Assembly (NCBI GenBank): GCA_963707965.1
Contig: CAVPRR010000004.1
Coordinates: 186,001 to 250,000 of the forward strand
DNA from: VRUE01 sp963707965
GTDB taxonomy: Bacteria; Actinomycetota; Thermoleophilia; Solirubrobacterales; 70-9
DNA length: 64,000 nucleotides
Reading direction: 5' to 3'
Shown here: positions 40,942 to 48,333 of the stretch, piece after piece
How positions within the stretch are numbered: the first letter of the stretch is position 1
Layout: each line of letters starts with the position of its first letter
Made by a program: the position numbers and the translations under genes
Notes under the pieces: model-generated
The model's database searches: none
Seen by the model: the letters and a program-made list of their open reading frames with translations, nothing else
Told to the model about the DNA's origin: nothing

Positions 40942-41612
40942 CTGGGTCGGCGGATTGGGCGCCGGCCATCCCCGCAGCGGTGGTCTTCGACAACGACGGC
41001 CTGCTGCTCGACACCGAGTCGGTCTGGACGCGAGCCGAGCGGGACCTGTTCGAACGGCGGGGGCGGGAGTTCACCGCGGAGCACAAGCGCGAGCTCGTCG
41101 GCACCTCGGCTGAGATCGTCGGCGGAATCCTCGAGCGCCGGCTGGGGGAGCCCGGTCGCTCTGTCGATCTGGTCGAGGAGCTCAATGAGCTCGTGATCGC
41201 AGAGTTGGAGCGCGGCGTCGAGGCGATGGTCGGAGCGCGCGAGCTGCTGGACGGCCTCAAACAGCGCGGGACGCCGATCGGTCTCGTGTCCAACTCGCCA
41301 CTCGCCTTCGTGTGGCGCTCGCTGGAGATCGTCGGCTTCCACGATCGCTTCGACGTGGTGCTGAGCGCTCATGAGGTGGCCGCTCCCAAGCCGGCCCCCG
41401 ACCCCTACCTGGAGGCCTGCCGGCGGCTGGGTGTCGAGCCCGGCCCCGACGTTGTCGCCCTTGAGGACTCCCCGACCGGGGTGGCCGCAGCCCGCGCCGC
41501 AGGGCTCACGGTGATCGGTGTGCCTTCGGTTGAGGGTGTCGTCCTGGAGGAGGCGCACCACCTTGCCGAGTCGCTCCTCGACGACGTGATCGCGCGGCAC
41601 CTCGCACTCTGA
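40938..41612 (+). CDS. HAD-superfamily phosphatase (subfamily IA)
   Basis: 224 aa. Motif I is VVFDNDGLLLDTE (nucleophile and acid/base Asp), motif II GLVSNSP, the Lys in AAPKPAPDPY, and motif IV VALEDSPTGVAAARAAG. The cap resembles beta-phosphoglucomutase-like and pyrophosphatase enzymes. It overlaps the sirtuin stop by ATGA, making it third in the operon. Substrate unknown. Confidence 0.92.
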   Translation: MTGSADWAPAIPAAVVFDNDGLLLDTESVWTRAERDLFERRGREFTAEHKRELVGTSAEIVGGILERRLGEPGRSVDLVEELNELVIAELERGVEAMVGARELLDGLKQRGTPIGLVSNSPLAFVWRSLEIVGFHDRFDVVLSAHEVAAPKPAPDPYLEACRRLGVEPGPDVVALEDSPTGVAAARAAGLTVIGVPSVEGVVLEEAHHLAESLLDDVIARHLAL

Positions 41613-41647
41613 GGATCGAGACACTCCCTTGAAACACTAAGGCTAAA

Positions 41648-41666
41648 GGTAAGGGTGAGTCTTACC
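41648..41666. terminator. weak hairpin between convergent genes
   Basis: GGTAAG (41648-41653) pairs with CTTACC (41661-41666) in the 67-bp gap between the HAD gene and the next minus-strand gene. Confidence 0.35.
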
Positions 41667-41679
41667 CCGGCCCAGCTTT

Positions 41680-42534
41680 TCAGCCCCGCAGTATTCGCCG
41701 TCGCCTCAGGACTCGCTCGCAGACCTCAGTGAGTTCGCGAACGCTGCGCTCCTGCTCGGGGCTCAGCTCTTCCCGCAGCGCTATGTCCGCCGCCGAGTCG
41801 GCGTCCTCCCGACGTGCCTCCAGCTTGGCCATGTCCGCGTCGTGCGCGGGGTCCACCAGAGCACCGGCCAGCTCGAGGAGCAGTGCCGCGAGGCCGACCT
41901 GCAGCTGCAGGGCGGCCTCGCGGGAACGGCCGCCGTCGAGATCGGCCCGGGCTCGCAGAAGCAGTGTCTCGCAGGTGTCCATCTGCTCTCGGCCGCCGAG
42001 CACGGCGGCGAGCCGCTCCTGCGGGCGCAGCTCGTCCTCCCGCCGGCGCCGGCGGGAGGAGCCGGCCGCCCTGACGTCGATGTCGTGAGCCACCGAGAAG
42101 CGACCGGCGGCAAGCTCTTCGCCGCTGCCATAGCCGATGCGCACCAGCACCGCTCGCTCCGGGCTCAGCTCCTGGCCACGGGGATTCGCGCTTGCCACCG
42201 CGTGCGCGTGCAGGGCGCGGTTGAGCAGATCCATGCCCTCGGCGACAAGCGCGTCGACCGTGTCGTCCGCTTCAACCGATTGCCCCAACCAGCTGGCGGC
42301 GTCCTCGGCCGAGTCGAAGGGCTGAAAGGCCCGCACCGCGGTGGCCCGCGCCAGCGGCAGGAAGTGGGGTTCAGCCTCGGGCTCGGCCTCCCGCGCCCGC
42401 CGGCGCCTCCGCCAGGGCGGAGAGGGTGCCCCCAGGGTGCCGACGACGAGCACGCTCTGCGTGCCGTCCTCGTCTCCGGCGCGAGCCAGGTAGCGGCCAT
42501 CCGGCACGTCAAGTGTGCCGGCGAACTCGAACTG
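41680..42534 (-). CDS. conserved hypothetical protein, lineage-specific
   Basis: About 284 aa. The N-terminus, VQFEFAGTLDVPDGRYLARAG and VLVVGTLGAP, looks beta-rich; an Arg-rich linker follows. The C-terminal 130 residues are a long Glu/Arg/Leu-rich helical region (ETLLLRARADLDGGRSREAALQLQ...EVCERVLRRRRIL). GTG 42534 is preferred: upstream valines in the frame are GTC and the longer frame overlaps the peptidoglycan hydrolase. No named family. It starts 38 bp after that hydrolase's stop. Confidence 0.7.
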   Translation of the reverse strand, partial: QFEFAGTLDVPDGRYLARAGDEDGTQSVLVVGTLGAPSPPWRRRRRAREAEPEAEPHFLPLARATAVRAFQPFDSAEDAASWLGQSVEADDTVDALVAEGMDLLNRALHAHAVASANPRGQELSPERAVLVRIGYGSGEELAAGRFSVAHDIDVRAAGSSRRRRREDELRPQERLAAVLGGREQMDTCETLLLRARADLDGGRSREAALQLQVGLAALLLELAGALVDPAHDADMAKLEARREDADSAADIALREELSPEQERSVRELTEVCERVLRRRRILRG

Positions 42535-42572
42535 CACGAATCCAAAGAGCTGGGCCAGAAGCCCCGATTCTC

Positions 42573-44849
42573 CTATTTCGACGGCGCGGTGCGGTCCCGT
42601 GGGCCTTCCATGCCGCCGTTTGACGGCGACGTGCGAACCCGCGGGTTGTCTATCTCGTCGAGCCGATCGGTGAGGCGCAGCCACTGCCTGGGCTTCAGAA
42701 GTGCGCTGTAGCGCGAGTCGACGCTTGCGCCAAACGGCGGTTGCCAGCCGATGTGGATGTGGTCGGCGTGGTCGGGCAGGGCGAAGCTCGGCCCGCCCAG
42801 CGCCTCAAGCGAGATCAGCTCCTCCGGGGCCATCGTGCCCTGGAGGCGCAGGACAGCCTTCAGAACGGTGTCCGTGAGGGTTCCCGGTCCCTGGTTACCG
42901 AACACCGGCACCCCGTTGATCACTGCGATGTCGACGGCGCTGCCGAAACTGTGATTGGAGACGTTGCCGCTCGACGTGTAGAAGCCGTGGCCGCATTTCA
43001 GCGAGGTAACCGTGAGGCGGAAGCCCTCCTCGGCCAGGTACTCGAGGGTGGCCAGCACGCGCCGGTCGATCTGGCCGCTGCGGATATCCGAGCGACCGCA
43101 ATCGTAGATCGAGAGCCGATCGTCGGCCAGGACCCGCCGTTCAAGCGCCGCCTTGGGGAGCAGCAGGGCGCCGGCCCCGCCGAGCTTCGAGCTGAAGGGG
43201 CTCTTGCCCTCGGCGCGGTAGATCGCAGTTGCCTCCAGCAGCTTCCAGCCGTCGAGGATCGGCTTGGGGTCGATTCGCGGAGCGCCGCGGCCGGCCGGGC
43301 GTATCGAGAAGTTGATGTGGGGGTCGACGCCGTTCTCGCCGGCTCCGATTCGTGCGAGCACGGTGCCGGCTATCACCTTCGAGCCGGCCCTCAGGCCCCC
43401 GTCGGCGCCGATCGCCGCGGCGCCGTCCACCCGCTGGTGCGCCCGCAGGCTCTGGCGGTCCTCGGCGCGGCCCGGCAGCCCGTAGAGCCGCGGGCGGATG
43501 TTCTGGCTGTCGACCGGAACCCGTTTCTCCTCGCCGGTCGGCATCACCACCTTGCGGTGCTTGCGAACGATCTGCCCCAGCTCCGCGTAGGTGTACCGGT
43601 TGCCGTAGGCATCGCGGAGCACCACGTAGCGGCCGAGCTTCTTCGAGTCGCCCATCTTCGTGATCACCCCGTCGTTGACGGCGACGACCGGTGCTCCGCG
43701 GCGGGAGAAGATGTTGATTCCGCGCCTGGTCGGGGAGGAGGCGATCACGTCGGCCGCGTTGCCGTAGGAGCGGCGCTCCTCCGGCGTCGCCCGGCTCAAC
43801 GCCGCGCGGGTCGAGATATCGTCGGCGTAGCGCGCGTCGGCCGCGACCGGGAAGTGCGCACCCTCGGTCAGCCCGGTCAGCGATCCGACCAGATCGGCCG
43901 GCAGCTTGCCGTAGGCCCGCGCGTAGAGGAGCACCTCCTGCACGTACCAGTCGGCGTGGTTGTAAGAGAAGATCGCGTCGTAGAGGTTGTCCTGGCCGCC
44001 ACCCGCCTGCAGGTATTTGGCGGCCGCGCAGATCGCGTCGACAGGGTTGTAGGGGTCCTTGCGGCCGTCGCCATTGGCGTCGACGCCGTAGGCCTCCCAG
44101 CTGGATGGGAGGAACTGCATCCAACCCATGGCGCCGGCGCTGGACACGTTGAGGTTTGTGCCAAATGCCGTCTCGATTTTGTTGATCGAGGCGAGCACCT
44201 CCCAGGGGATCCCGTACTCGGTCCCGCAGGCCTGGTAGATGGGCAGCAGGAAGGGCGGGATCTCAAAGGAGTCGATGACGAAGTTGGGGACGCCGATCGG
44301 CGCTGGGCCGAAGGGGGCGATCGTGATCCCGGGGTTGGCTGCGGTGGGCGCGCCGCCTGCGCCGAATGTGGAGCCGCCGTCCGGTCCGTCGGCCTGCAGC
44401 TGATCGCCCCCGGTGGCGCTGGGGGCAGTGACACCGCCGCTCGCATCGCTTCCCGGACCGCCGAGGCCCTGGTTGCGCTTGACCTCCTCCGTCGTGGCGG
44501 AGACGCCGTCAGCCGCATCGAGCGTCGTGCCCACCTGCACCTGGCCGGCACCCGACCGGGAGTCCTGCGGCGGCTCGGTCTTGCTGCCGGCCGGCGGCGC
44601 CTCACCGGTGCCGGTGGGCGATGAGCAGTCGGGATCGGCGCCATCGACGAGCTCGTCGCGGTCGTCGTCGACCCCGTTCGTGCAGGTCGGTGTCCGGGCC
44701 GTGGAAACAGGGGAAACGATCGAGACCTGATCGACGGTCAGCCCGTTGCCGATTCCGCTAACGGAGCTGGCGCCGGCGATGCCCGCGCCCAGCGCGGTCA
44801 CGGCCGCGAAACTGGCCAGGGCTATGATCAGTGCGAGCTTGTTTCTCAC
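42573..44849 (-). CDS. three-domain peptidoglycan hydrolase (SLT, degenerate M23, M15-like)
   Basis: 758-aa secreted protein: signal peptide, Cys-rich CTNGVDDDRDELVDGADPDC motif, low-complexity region, then three domains. The lytic transglycosylase part (about 200-320) has catalytic Glu226 in INKIETAFG and AGAMGWMQFLPSSW. The M23-like part (378-520) reads RRGINIFSRRGAPVVAVNDG, having lost the metal-binding His and Asp. The C-terminal part has a complete M15 signature, SNHSFGSAVD (H633, D640) and DHIHIGW (H697, H699). It probably remodels cell-wall glycan and peptides. The GTG start has no Shine-Dalgarno; two dyads lie just upstream. Confidence 0.88.
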   Translation of the reverse strand: MRNKLALIIALASFAAVTALGAGIAGASSVSGIGNGLTVDQVSIVSPVSTARTPTCTNGVDDDRDELVDGADPDCSSPTGTGEAPPAGSKTEPPQDSRSGAGQVQVGTTLDAADGVSATTEEVKRNQGLGGPGSDASGGVTAPSATGGDQLQADGPDGGSTFGAGGAPTAANPGITIAPFGPAPIGVPNFVIDSFEIPPFLLPIYQACGTEYGIPWEVLASINKIETAFGTNLNVSSAGAMGWMQFLPSSWEAYGVDANGDGRKDPYNPVDAICAAAKYLQAGGGQDNLYDAIFSYNHADWYVQEVLLYARAYGKLPADLVGSLTGLTEGAHFPVAADARYADDISTRAALSRATPEERRSYGNAADVIASSPTRRGINIFSRRGAPVVAVNDGVITKMGDSKKLGRYVVLRDAYGNRYTYAELGQIVRKHRKVVMPTGEEKRVPVDSQNIRPRLYGLPGRAEDRQSLRAHQRVDGAAAIGADGGLRAGSKVIAGTVLARIGAGENGVDPHINFSIRPAGRGAPRIDPKPILDGWKLLEATAIYRAEGKSPFSSKLGGAGALLLPKAALERRVLADDRLSIYDCGRSDIRSGQIDRRVLATLEYLAEEGFRLTVTSLKCGHGFYTSSGNVSNHSFGSAVDIAVINGVPVFGNQGPGTLTDTVLKAVLRLQGTMAPEELISLEALGGPSFALPDHADHIHIGWQPPFGASVDSRYSALLKPRQWLRLTDRLDEIDNPRVRTSPSNGGMEGPRDRTAPSK

Positions 44850-44862
44850 CTGGAAGCGCCTC

Positions 44863-44888
44863 GATACCCGGTATCACGGTTCGAACCG
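44863..44888. promoter_or_regulatory. two adjacent palindromes upstream of the peptidoglycan hydrolase
   Basis: GATACCCGGTATC (44863-44875) and CGGTTCGAACCG (44877-44888) sit 14-39 bp before the GTG start, ideally placed for repressor or activator binding. Confidence 0.45.
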
Positions 44889-44941
44889 CCCGGGTGCATC
44901 CTCTGCCGACGCATACAGAACCGGCACGCTACTTGGTTAGG

Positions 44942-44973
44942 TGGGGGTCCGCAACGACTTGCCGCACCCCCCA
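44942..44973. other. hairpin in the 252-bp divergent gap
   Basis: TGGGGG (44942-44947) pairs with CCCCCA (44968-44973), with an inner GCAA/TTGC stem. It would lie in a leader of the peptidoglycan hydrolase if transcription starts upstream. The remaining sequence of 44850-45101 shows no gene. Confidence 0.35.
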
Positions 44974-45089
44974 ACAAGGCCTTAATCAATGGCTGTTTCA
45001 TGCTTGTGAAGCAGGAGGATTTCAGCTCACTCGGATGCGCCCGTTAAGAACCTGGTTCGGCACTGCGCGCGCTCCGCAGAGCTAGGTCT

Positions 45090-45095
45090 TAAGCT
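45090..45095 (+). promoter_or_regulatory. leaderless -10 box TAAGCT
   Basis: TAAGCT ends 6 nt before the ATG at 45102. Confidence 0.45.
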
Positions 45096-45101
45096 GCCCG
45101 C

Positions 45102-45455
45102 ATGAGTCCTGAGCGCGACGATGCGATTCCCGAGCACGAGGACCAGGACAGCCTGAAAGCGCGCAGCGAGCAGGTGATCGGCGAGCTGGCTCAGGCGCTG
45201 CTCGACAGCCAGGTTCTGGAGAACGCCCTGGCGGCTGCCTTCGGCGCTCGTGAGAAGGCATTGGAGGCTCAGCAGGCCGCGATGTCGGCGCTCAACCTGC
45301 CGTCCGCCTCCGACGTCGAGCGGCTGGGGCGCCGCCTGCGCTCGCTGTCGCAGCGGCTTGACGAGATGGAGGACCAGCTCGATCGCATCAACGCCGATGT
45401 CGGCGAGCTGAGGCGGAAGCTCGCCGGCGAGCGTGCCGATCAGCCGGCCTCCTAG
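45102..45455 (+). CDS. 117-aa coiled-coil protein (phasin-like)
   Basis: Residues 18-110 are almost entirely helical with heptad character: ARSEQVIGELAQALLDSQVLENALAAAFGAREKALEAQQ, then SDVERLGRRLRSLSQRLDEMEDQLDRINADVGELRRKL. This is the look of polyhydroxyalkanoate phasins and similar granule or scaffold proteins. There are no Cys and no membrane segments. It is divergent from the peptidoglycan hydrolase. No PHA genes are nearby, so the role is open. Confidence 0.7.
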   Translation: MSPERDDAIPEHEDQDSLKARSEQVIGELAQALLDSQVLENALAAAFGAREKALEAQQAAMSALNLPSASDVERLGRRLRSLSQRLDEMEDQLDRINADVGELRRKLAGERADQPAS

Positions 45456-45474
45456 GCAATTCTAACCTTCTACC

Positions 45475-46161
45475 TTAGCCTGAGAGTACAGCGCAAGCGG
45501 CCCGCCCGGCTCGCTTCGCGGCATTCTCGAGCGCTTCGTCGGAGAGCTGCGCCGAGCCGGCCGTGAGCTCGGTCACGATCAGGATCGCGGCGGCGGCGAT
45601 TCCCAGCTGAGGCCCGCGGGCCAGGATGGCCGCTGTCTGCATGTCGGCGGCGGCCACTCCGGTTGTGGTGGCGAGGGTGTCCGCGGGCATCGCGTCGAAG
45701 CTGGCGACACGTACCGCCCGCGCCTGCCCGGCAAGCTCGCCCCGCAGGCGCTCGAGCAGGCCGGGGTCGGGTCGCAGCGTTTCGTCCGGCGCAACGCCGA
45801 AGGACGTGGCGCTGCCGCCCGCGGCCACCGCCTCGGCGGCGAGAAGCAGCTCCCCGGCCTCTGCATCGAGCCCCGTGCAGGTGCCGACTCGCACAGCGCG
45901 CCGCACGCCAAGCTCGGCGAGGTCCGCGAGCACCGCGGCGGCGCTTGGGCCGCCCATCCCGGTGGCCTGGATCGTCAGCTCACGTCCGGCACGTGTGCGC
46001 CCCGAGTAGCCCCACAGCCCGCGGGCGTGGTTGCTCATCTTCGGCTCCTCCAGGAGCTCCTGGGCCAGCAGCAGAGCCCGACCGGGGTCACCGGCAAGGA
46101 TCGCGTCGGCGGCTAGCGGAGTCTTGGGGCGAAGTCGCCTGGGTGGCACCGGGGCTGACAT
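45475..46161 (-). CDS. nucleoside phosphorylase (PNP/UDP family)
   Basis: 228 aa. Characteristic segments: IQATGMGGPSAAAVLADLAELGVRRAVRVGTCTGL, SFDAMPADTLA and ADMQTAAILARGPQLGI followed by ILIVTELTAG. These match the PNP_UDP_1 fold; uridine or purine nucleoside specificity cannot be separated by eye. A typical purine-specific Asp near the end is replaced by Glu in VTELTAG. ATG 46161 is chosen because the longer frame runs through the amt promoter. Divergent from amt. Confidence 0.82.
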   Translation of the reverse strand: MSAPVPPRRLRPKTPLAADAILAGDPGRALLLAQELLEEPKMSNHARGLWGYSGRTRAGRELTIQATGMGGPSAAAVLADLAELGVRRAVRVGTCTGLDAEAGELLLAAEAVAAGGSATSFGVAPDETLRPDPGLLERLRGELAGQARAVRVASFDAMPADTLATTTGVAAADMQTAAILARGPQLGIAAAAILIVTELTAGSAQLSDEALENAAKRAGRAACAVLSG

Positions 46162-46284
46162 TAGAGCGCTTGTGCTCAGCCGGCCCCTGCCATTAGTGAC
46201 AAGAGCGGCGCCAGGATCTCCTCCAACGGTCCAAACACAGCGGCCGCAACCGCCCATACCTTGGCCGCAATCGTCAAACCGCGA

Positions 46285-46306
46285 CCGCCGGGGCGTGCTC
46301 CGGCGG
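46285..46306 (+). other. hairpin just before the amt ribosome-binding site
   Basis: CCGCCGG (46285-46291) pairs with CCGGCGG (46300-46306); AGGAGGAA begins 3 nt later. It may influence amt translation. Upstream, GGCCGCAA occurs twice 21 bp apart (46242, 46263). Confidence 0.35.
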
Positions 46307-46324
46307 GCTAGGAGGAAGCAATCA

Positions 46325-47794
46325 ATGAGTAAGAGACTCCTCGCCGCAGTGCCGCTGGCAGTGGCCGCGTCGTTCGCCCTGCCAGCGGCCGCCCTCGGTG
46401 CGGAAGGACCGAATCTCGGTGAAACCGTCAGCGCCGTGAACACCACGTGGGTGGTCGTTGCCGCGGTGCTTGTGATGTTCATGCAGGCGGGTTTCGCGTT
46501 TCTGGAGATCGGGTTCTCCCGGGCCAAGAACGCCGGGGCCGGGGTTGCGAAGATCCTCGTCAACTTCTCGATCGCGTCGCTCGTCTACTGGGCAGTGGGG
46601 TTTGCGCTTGCCTTCGGCGGCGCCGGCGCGATCGCGGGGACCCACGGGTTCTTCCTCAACGTCAGCTCGGAAGCCGCGTCAACGGGCGAAATCATCCCGC
46701 TCGTCGGGGCGACCGGGGTCAACCCGGCGGCGCTGCTGTTCTTCCAGTTCGTCTTCTGTGCGGTCTCCTTGGCGATCGTCTGGGGCACTACGCTGGAGCG
46801 GATCAAGTTCGGCGCCTACGTGATCTACGCGGTCATTTTCAGCGCCGTCATCTACCCGGTGATCAGCCACTGGATCTTCGGTGGCGGCTGGCTGCAGGCC
46901 AACGTCGGGATGCAGGACTTCGCCGGTTCTACGGTGGTCCACCTGATCGGGGCGACCGGCGCCTTCGCGGCGTTGCTGCTGCTCGGCCCGCGGATCGGCA
47001 AGTACGCGAAAGACGGCACGGCGCGGGCGATACCGGGGCACTCGATGCCCCTGGTGGGCCTCGGCATCCTGATTCTCTGGCTCGGCTGGTTCGGCTTCAA
47101 CCCCGGCTCGACCCTGGCCGCGATCGGGAACCGCTTTGCGGAGGTTGTCGTGGTGACGAACCTGGCGGCGGCGGCCGGCGTGATAGCCGCGCTGGGGACG
47201 ATGTACATGATCTCGAAAAAACTCGATATTGGCATGGCGGGCAACGGTGCGATCGCAGGGTTGGTCGCGATCACCGCTCCGTCCGGCTACGTCGAGTACT
47301 GGGCGGCCCCGATCATCGGCGCTGTCGCAGGAGTCATCGTCGTTATCGGCGTGCTCGCGATCGAGAAGGTGCTTGACGACCCGGTCGGCGCGCTCTCTGC
47401 GCACGGCCTGGCCGGTATCTGGGGCACCCTGTCCTGCGGGATATTCACCTCGACCCGGCTCGCCGAACTGAACGGCGTAGGAGACGCGGGGTTGTGGTAT
47501 TCGGGCAGCCTCCACCAGCTCGGCGCCCAGGCGCTGGGCGTGGGAGTGGCGTTCGTCTGCGTGTTCGTCGTCTCCTACGTCACCTTTGCGGCGATCAAGG
47601 CGACGATCGGGTTGCGGGTGACCCCCGAGGAAGAGGACGCTGGGCTCGACATCTCCGAGCACGGTATGTACGGGTACCCGGAGCAGTTCATTCCGCGGCC
47701 GGAGTACTCCACCGGATTGCCCAGCACAATTGGAGGCGCGGCTGCGATTCCGACGGCCGCTCCTGCCCAGATGACAGCGACAGAGTCGCACTAG
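46325..47794 (+). CDS. amt: ammonium transporter Amt
   Basis: 489 aa with an N-terminal signal-like segment and about eleven membrane helices. Family motifs: VLVMFMQAGFAFLEIGFSRAKN, the FNPGST loop in LGWFGFNPGST, and AHGLAGIWGTL containing one of the twin pore histidines. The tail after residue 430 is cytoplasmic and Ala/Pro-rich. AGGAGGAA lies 8 nt before the ATG. It is followed 13 bp later by a PII gene, the standard amt-glnK pairing. Confidence 0.95.
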   Translation: MSKRLLAAVPLAVAASFALPAAALGAEGPNLGETVSAVNTTWVVVAAVLVMFMQAGFAFLEIGFSRAKNAGAGVAKILVNFSIASLVYWAVGFALAFGGAGAIAGTHGFFLNVSSEAASTGEIIPLVGATGVNPAALLFFQFVFCAVSLAIVWGTTLERIKFGAYVIYAVIFSAVIYPVISHWIFGGGWLQANVGMQDFAGSTVVHLIGATGAFAALLLLGPRIGKYAKDGTARAIPGHSMPLVGLGILILWLGWFGFNPGSTLAAIGNRFAEVVVVTNLAAAAGVIAALGTMYMISKKLDIGMAGNGAIAGLVAITAPSGYVEYWAAPIIGAVAGVIVVIGVLAIEKVLDDPVGALSAHGLAGIWGTLSCGIFTSTRLAELNGVGDAGLWYSGSLHQLGAQALGVGVAFVCVFVVSYVTFAAIKATIGLRVTPEEEDAGLDISEHGMYGYPEQFIPRPEYSTGLPSTIGGAAAIPTAAPAQMTATESH

Positions 47795-47807
47795 GAGGCC
47801 TGAGCGC

Positions 47808-48176
47808 ATGAAGAAAGTAGAGGCATTTGTCCGCCATGAGGCGTTCGAGCCGATCAGGGCCGAGTTGCTCGACAGGGGATTTCCCTCGCTGTCGATCATC
47901 GAGGCCAAGGGCTCCGGTCGCCAGGAGGGAATCGTCGAGCGGTACAGAGGCTCGACGCTCACCGTGAACGTACGGCCGAAGCTGAAGCTCGAGGTCGTGG
48001 TCGAGGACAAGGACAAGTCACTGGTCGTCGAGACCATCCTCAAGCACGCTCGCACGGGGGAGGTCGGAGACGGCAAGATCTTCGTCCTGCCGGTGGATGA
48101 GGCGATCCGCATCCGCACCGGCGAGGCGGGAGAGGGGGTGCTCCAGGCGCACTCCGACGAGGAGATCCACGCCTAG
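47808..48176 (+). CDS. glnK: PII nitrogen-regulatory protein lacking Tyr51
   Basis: 122-aa PII protein that would gate the preceding Amt. The B-loop TGEVGDGKIFV and C-loop IRTGEAG that bind ATP/ADP are intact, as is SGRQEG. The T-loop reads YRGSTLTVN: Y46 and S49 are present but position 51, the uridylylated or adenylylated Tyr in proteobacteria and many actinobacteria, is Leu. Control by GlnD-type nucleotidylation is therefore unlikely. Strong hairpin downstream. Confidence 0.93.
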   Translation: MKKVEAFVRHEAFEPIRAELLDRGFPSLSIIEAKGSGRQEGIVERYRGSTLTVNVRPKLKLEVVVEDKDKSLVVETILKHARTGEVGDGKIFVLPVDEAIRIRTGEAGEGVLQAHSDEEIHA

Positions 48177-48201
48177 GGGTTTCCCAGAACACGATTCGGC
48201 G

Positions 48202-48233
48202 CGAACGGGGCGGCTGCGATGCCGCCCCGTTCG
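48202..48233 (+). terminator. strong hairpin terminating amt-glnK
   Basis: CGAACGGGGCGGC (48202-48214) is perfectly complementary to 48221-48233, loop TGCGAT. No U-tract follows. Confidence 0.6.
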
Positions 48234-48250
48234 TCGTCCAGTTGCCTGGC

Positions 48251-48256
48251 TAGCCT
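48251..48256 (+). promoter_or_regulatory. -10 box TAGCCT upstream of a short frame
   Basis: TAGCCT lies 8 nt before the ATG of the 22-codon frame at 48265. Confidence 0.35.
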
Positions 48257-48264
48257 CGAGCTCC

Positions 48265-48333
48265 ATGAGTGCTCTGCGGGCAGGCGTCGACGTGTCGCTC
48301 CTCGCGCAGCGAGCGAAGGGCGAAGCGGTCTGA
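48265..48333 (+). CDS. 22-aa upstream frame coupled to the cyclase gene
   Basis: An ATG at 48265 opens a 22-codon frame, MSALRAGVDVSLLAQRAKGE then AV, whose TGA (48331-48333) shares its A with the cyclase ATG. A TAGCCT box lies 8 nt upstream. It may be a leader peptide that delivers ribosomes to the cyclase start; it may also be chance. Confidence 0.4.
   Translation: MSALRAGVDVSLLAQRAKGEAV

Noticed and set aside
44877..44888. CGGTTCGAACCG looks like a tRNA T-loop
   Set aside because: The flanking bases do not form a 5-bp T stem, and no acceptor, D or anticodon arm can be placed upstream on either strand. It is treated as a palindrome instead.
44850..45101. c-di-AMP (ydaO/yuaA) riboswitch before the wall hydrolase
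   Set aside because: Only a CCTAACC..GTAG-like stretch is similar; the GGGGAACC and GGGTGAA-type core motifs are missing. A covariance search would be decisive.
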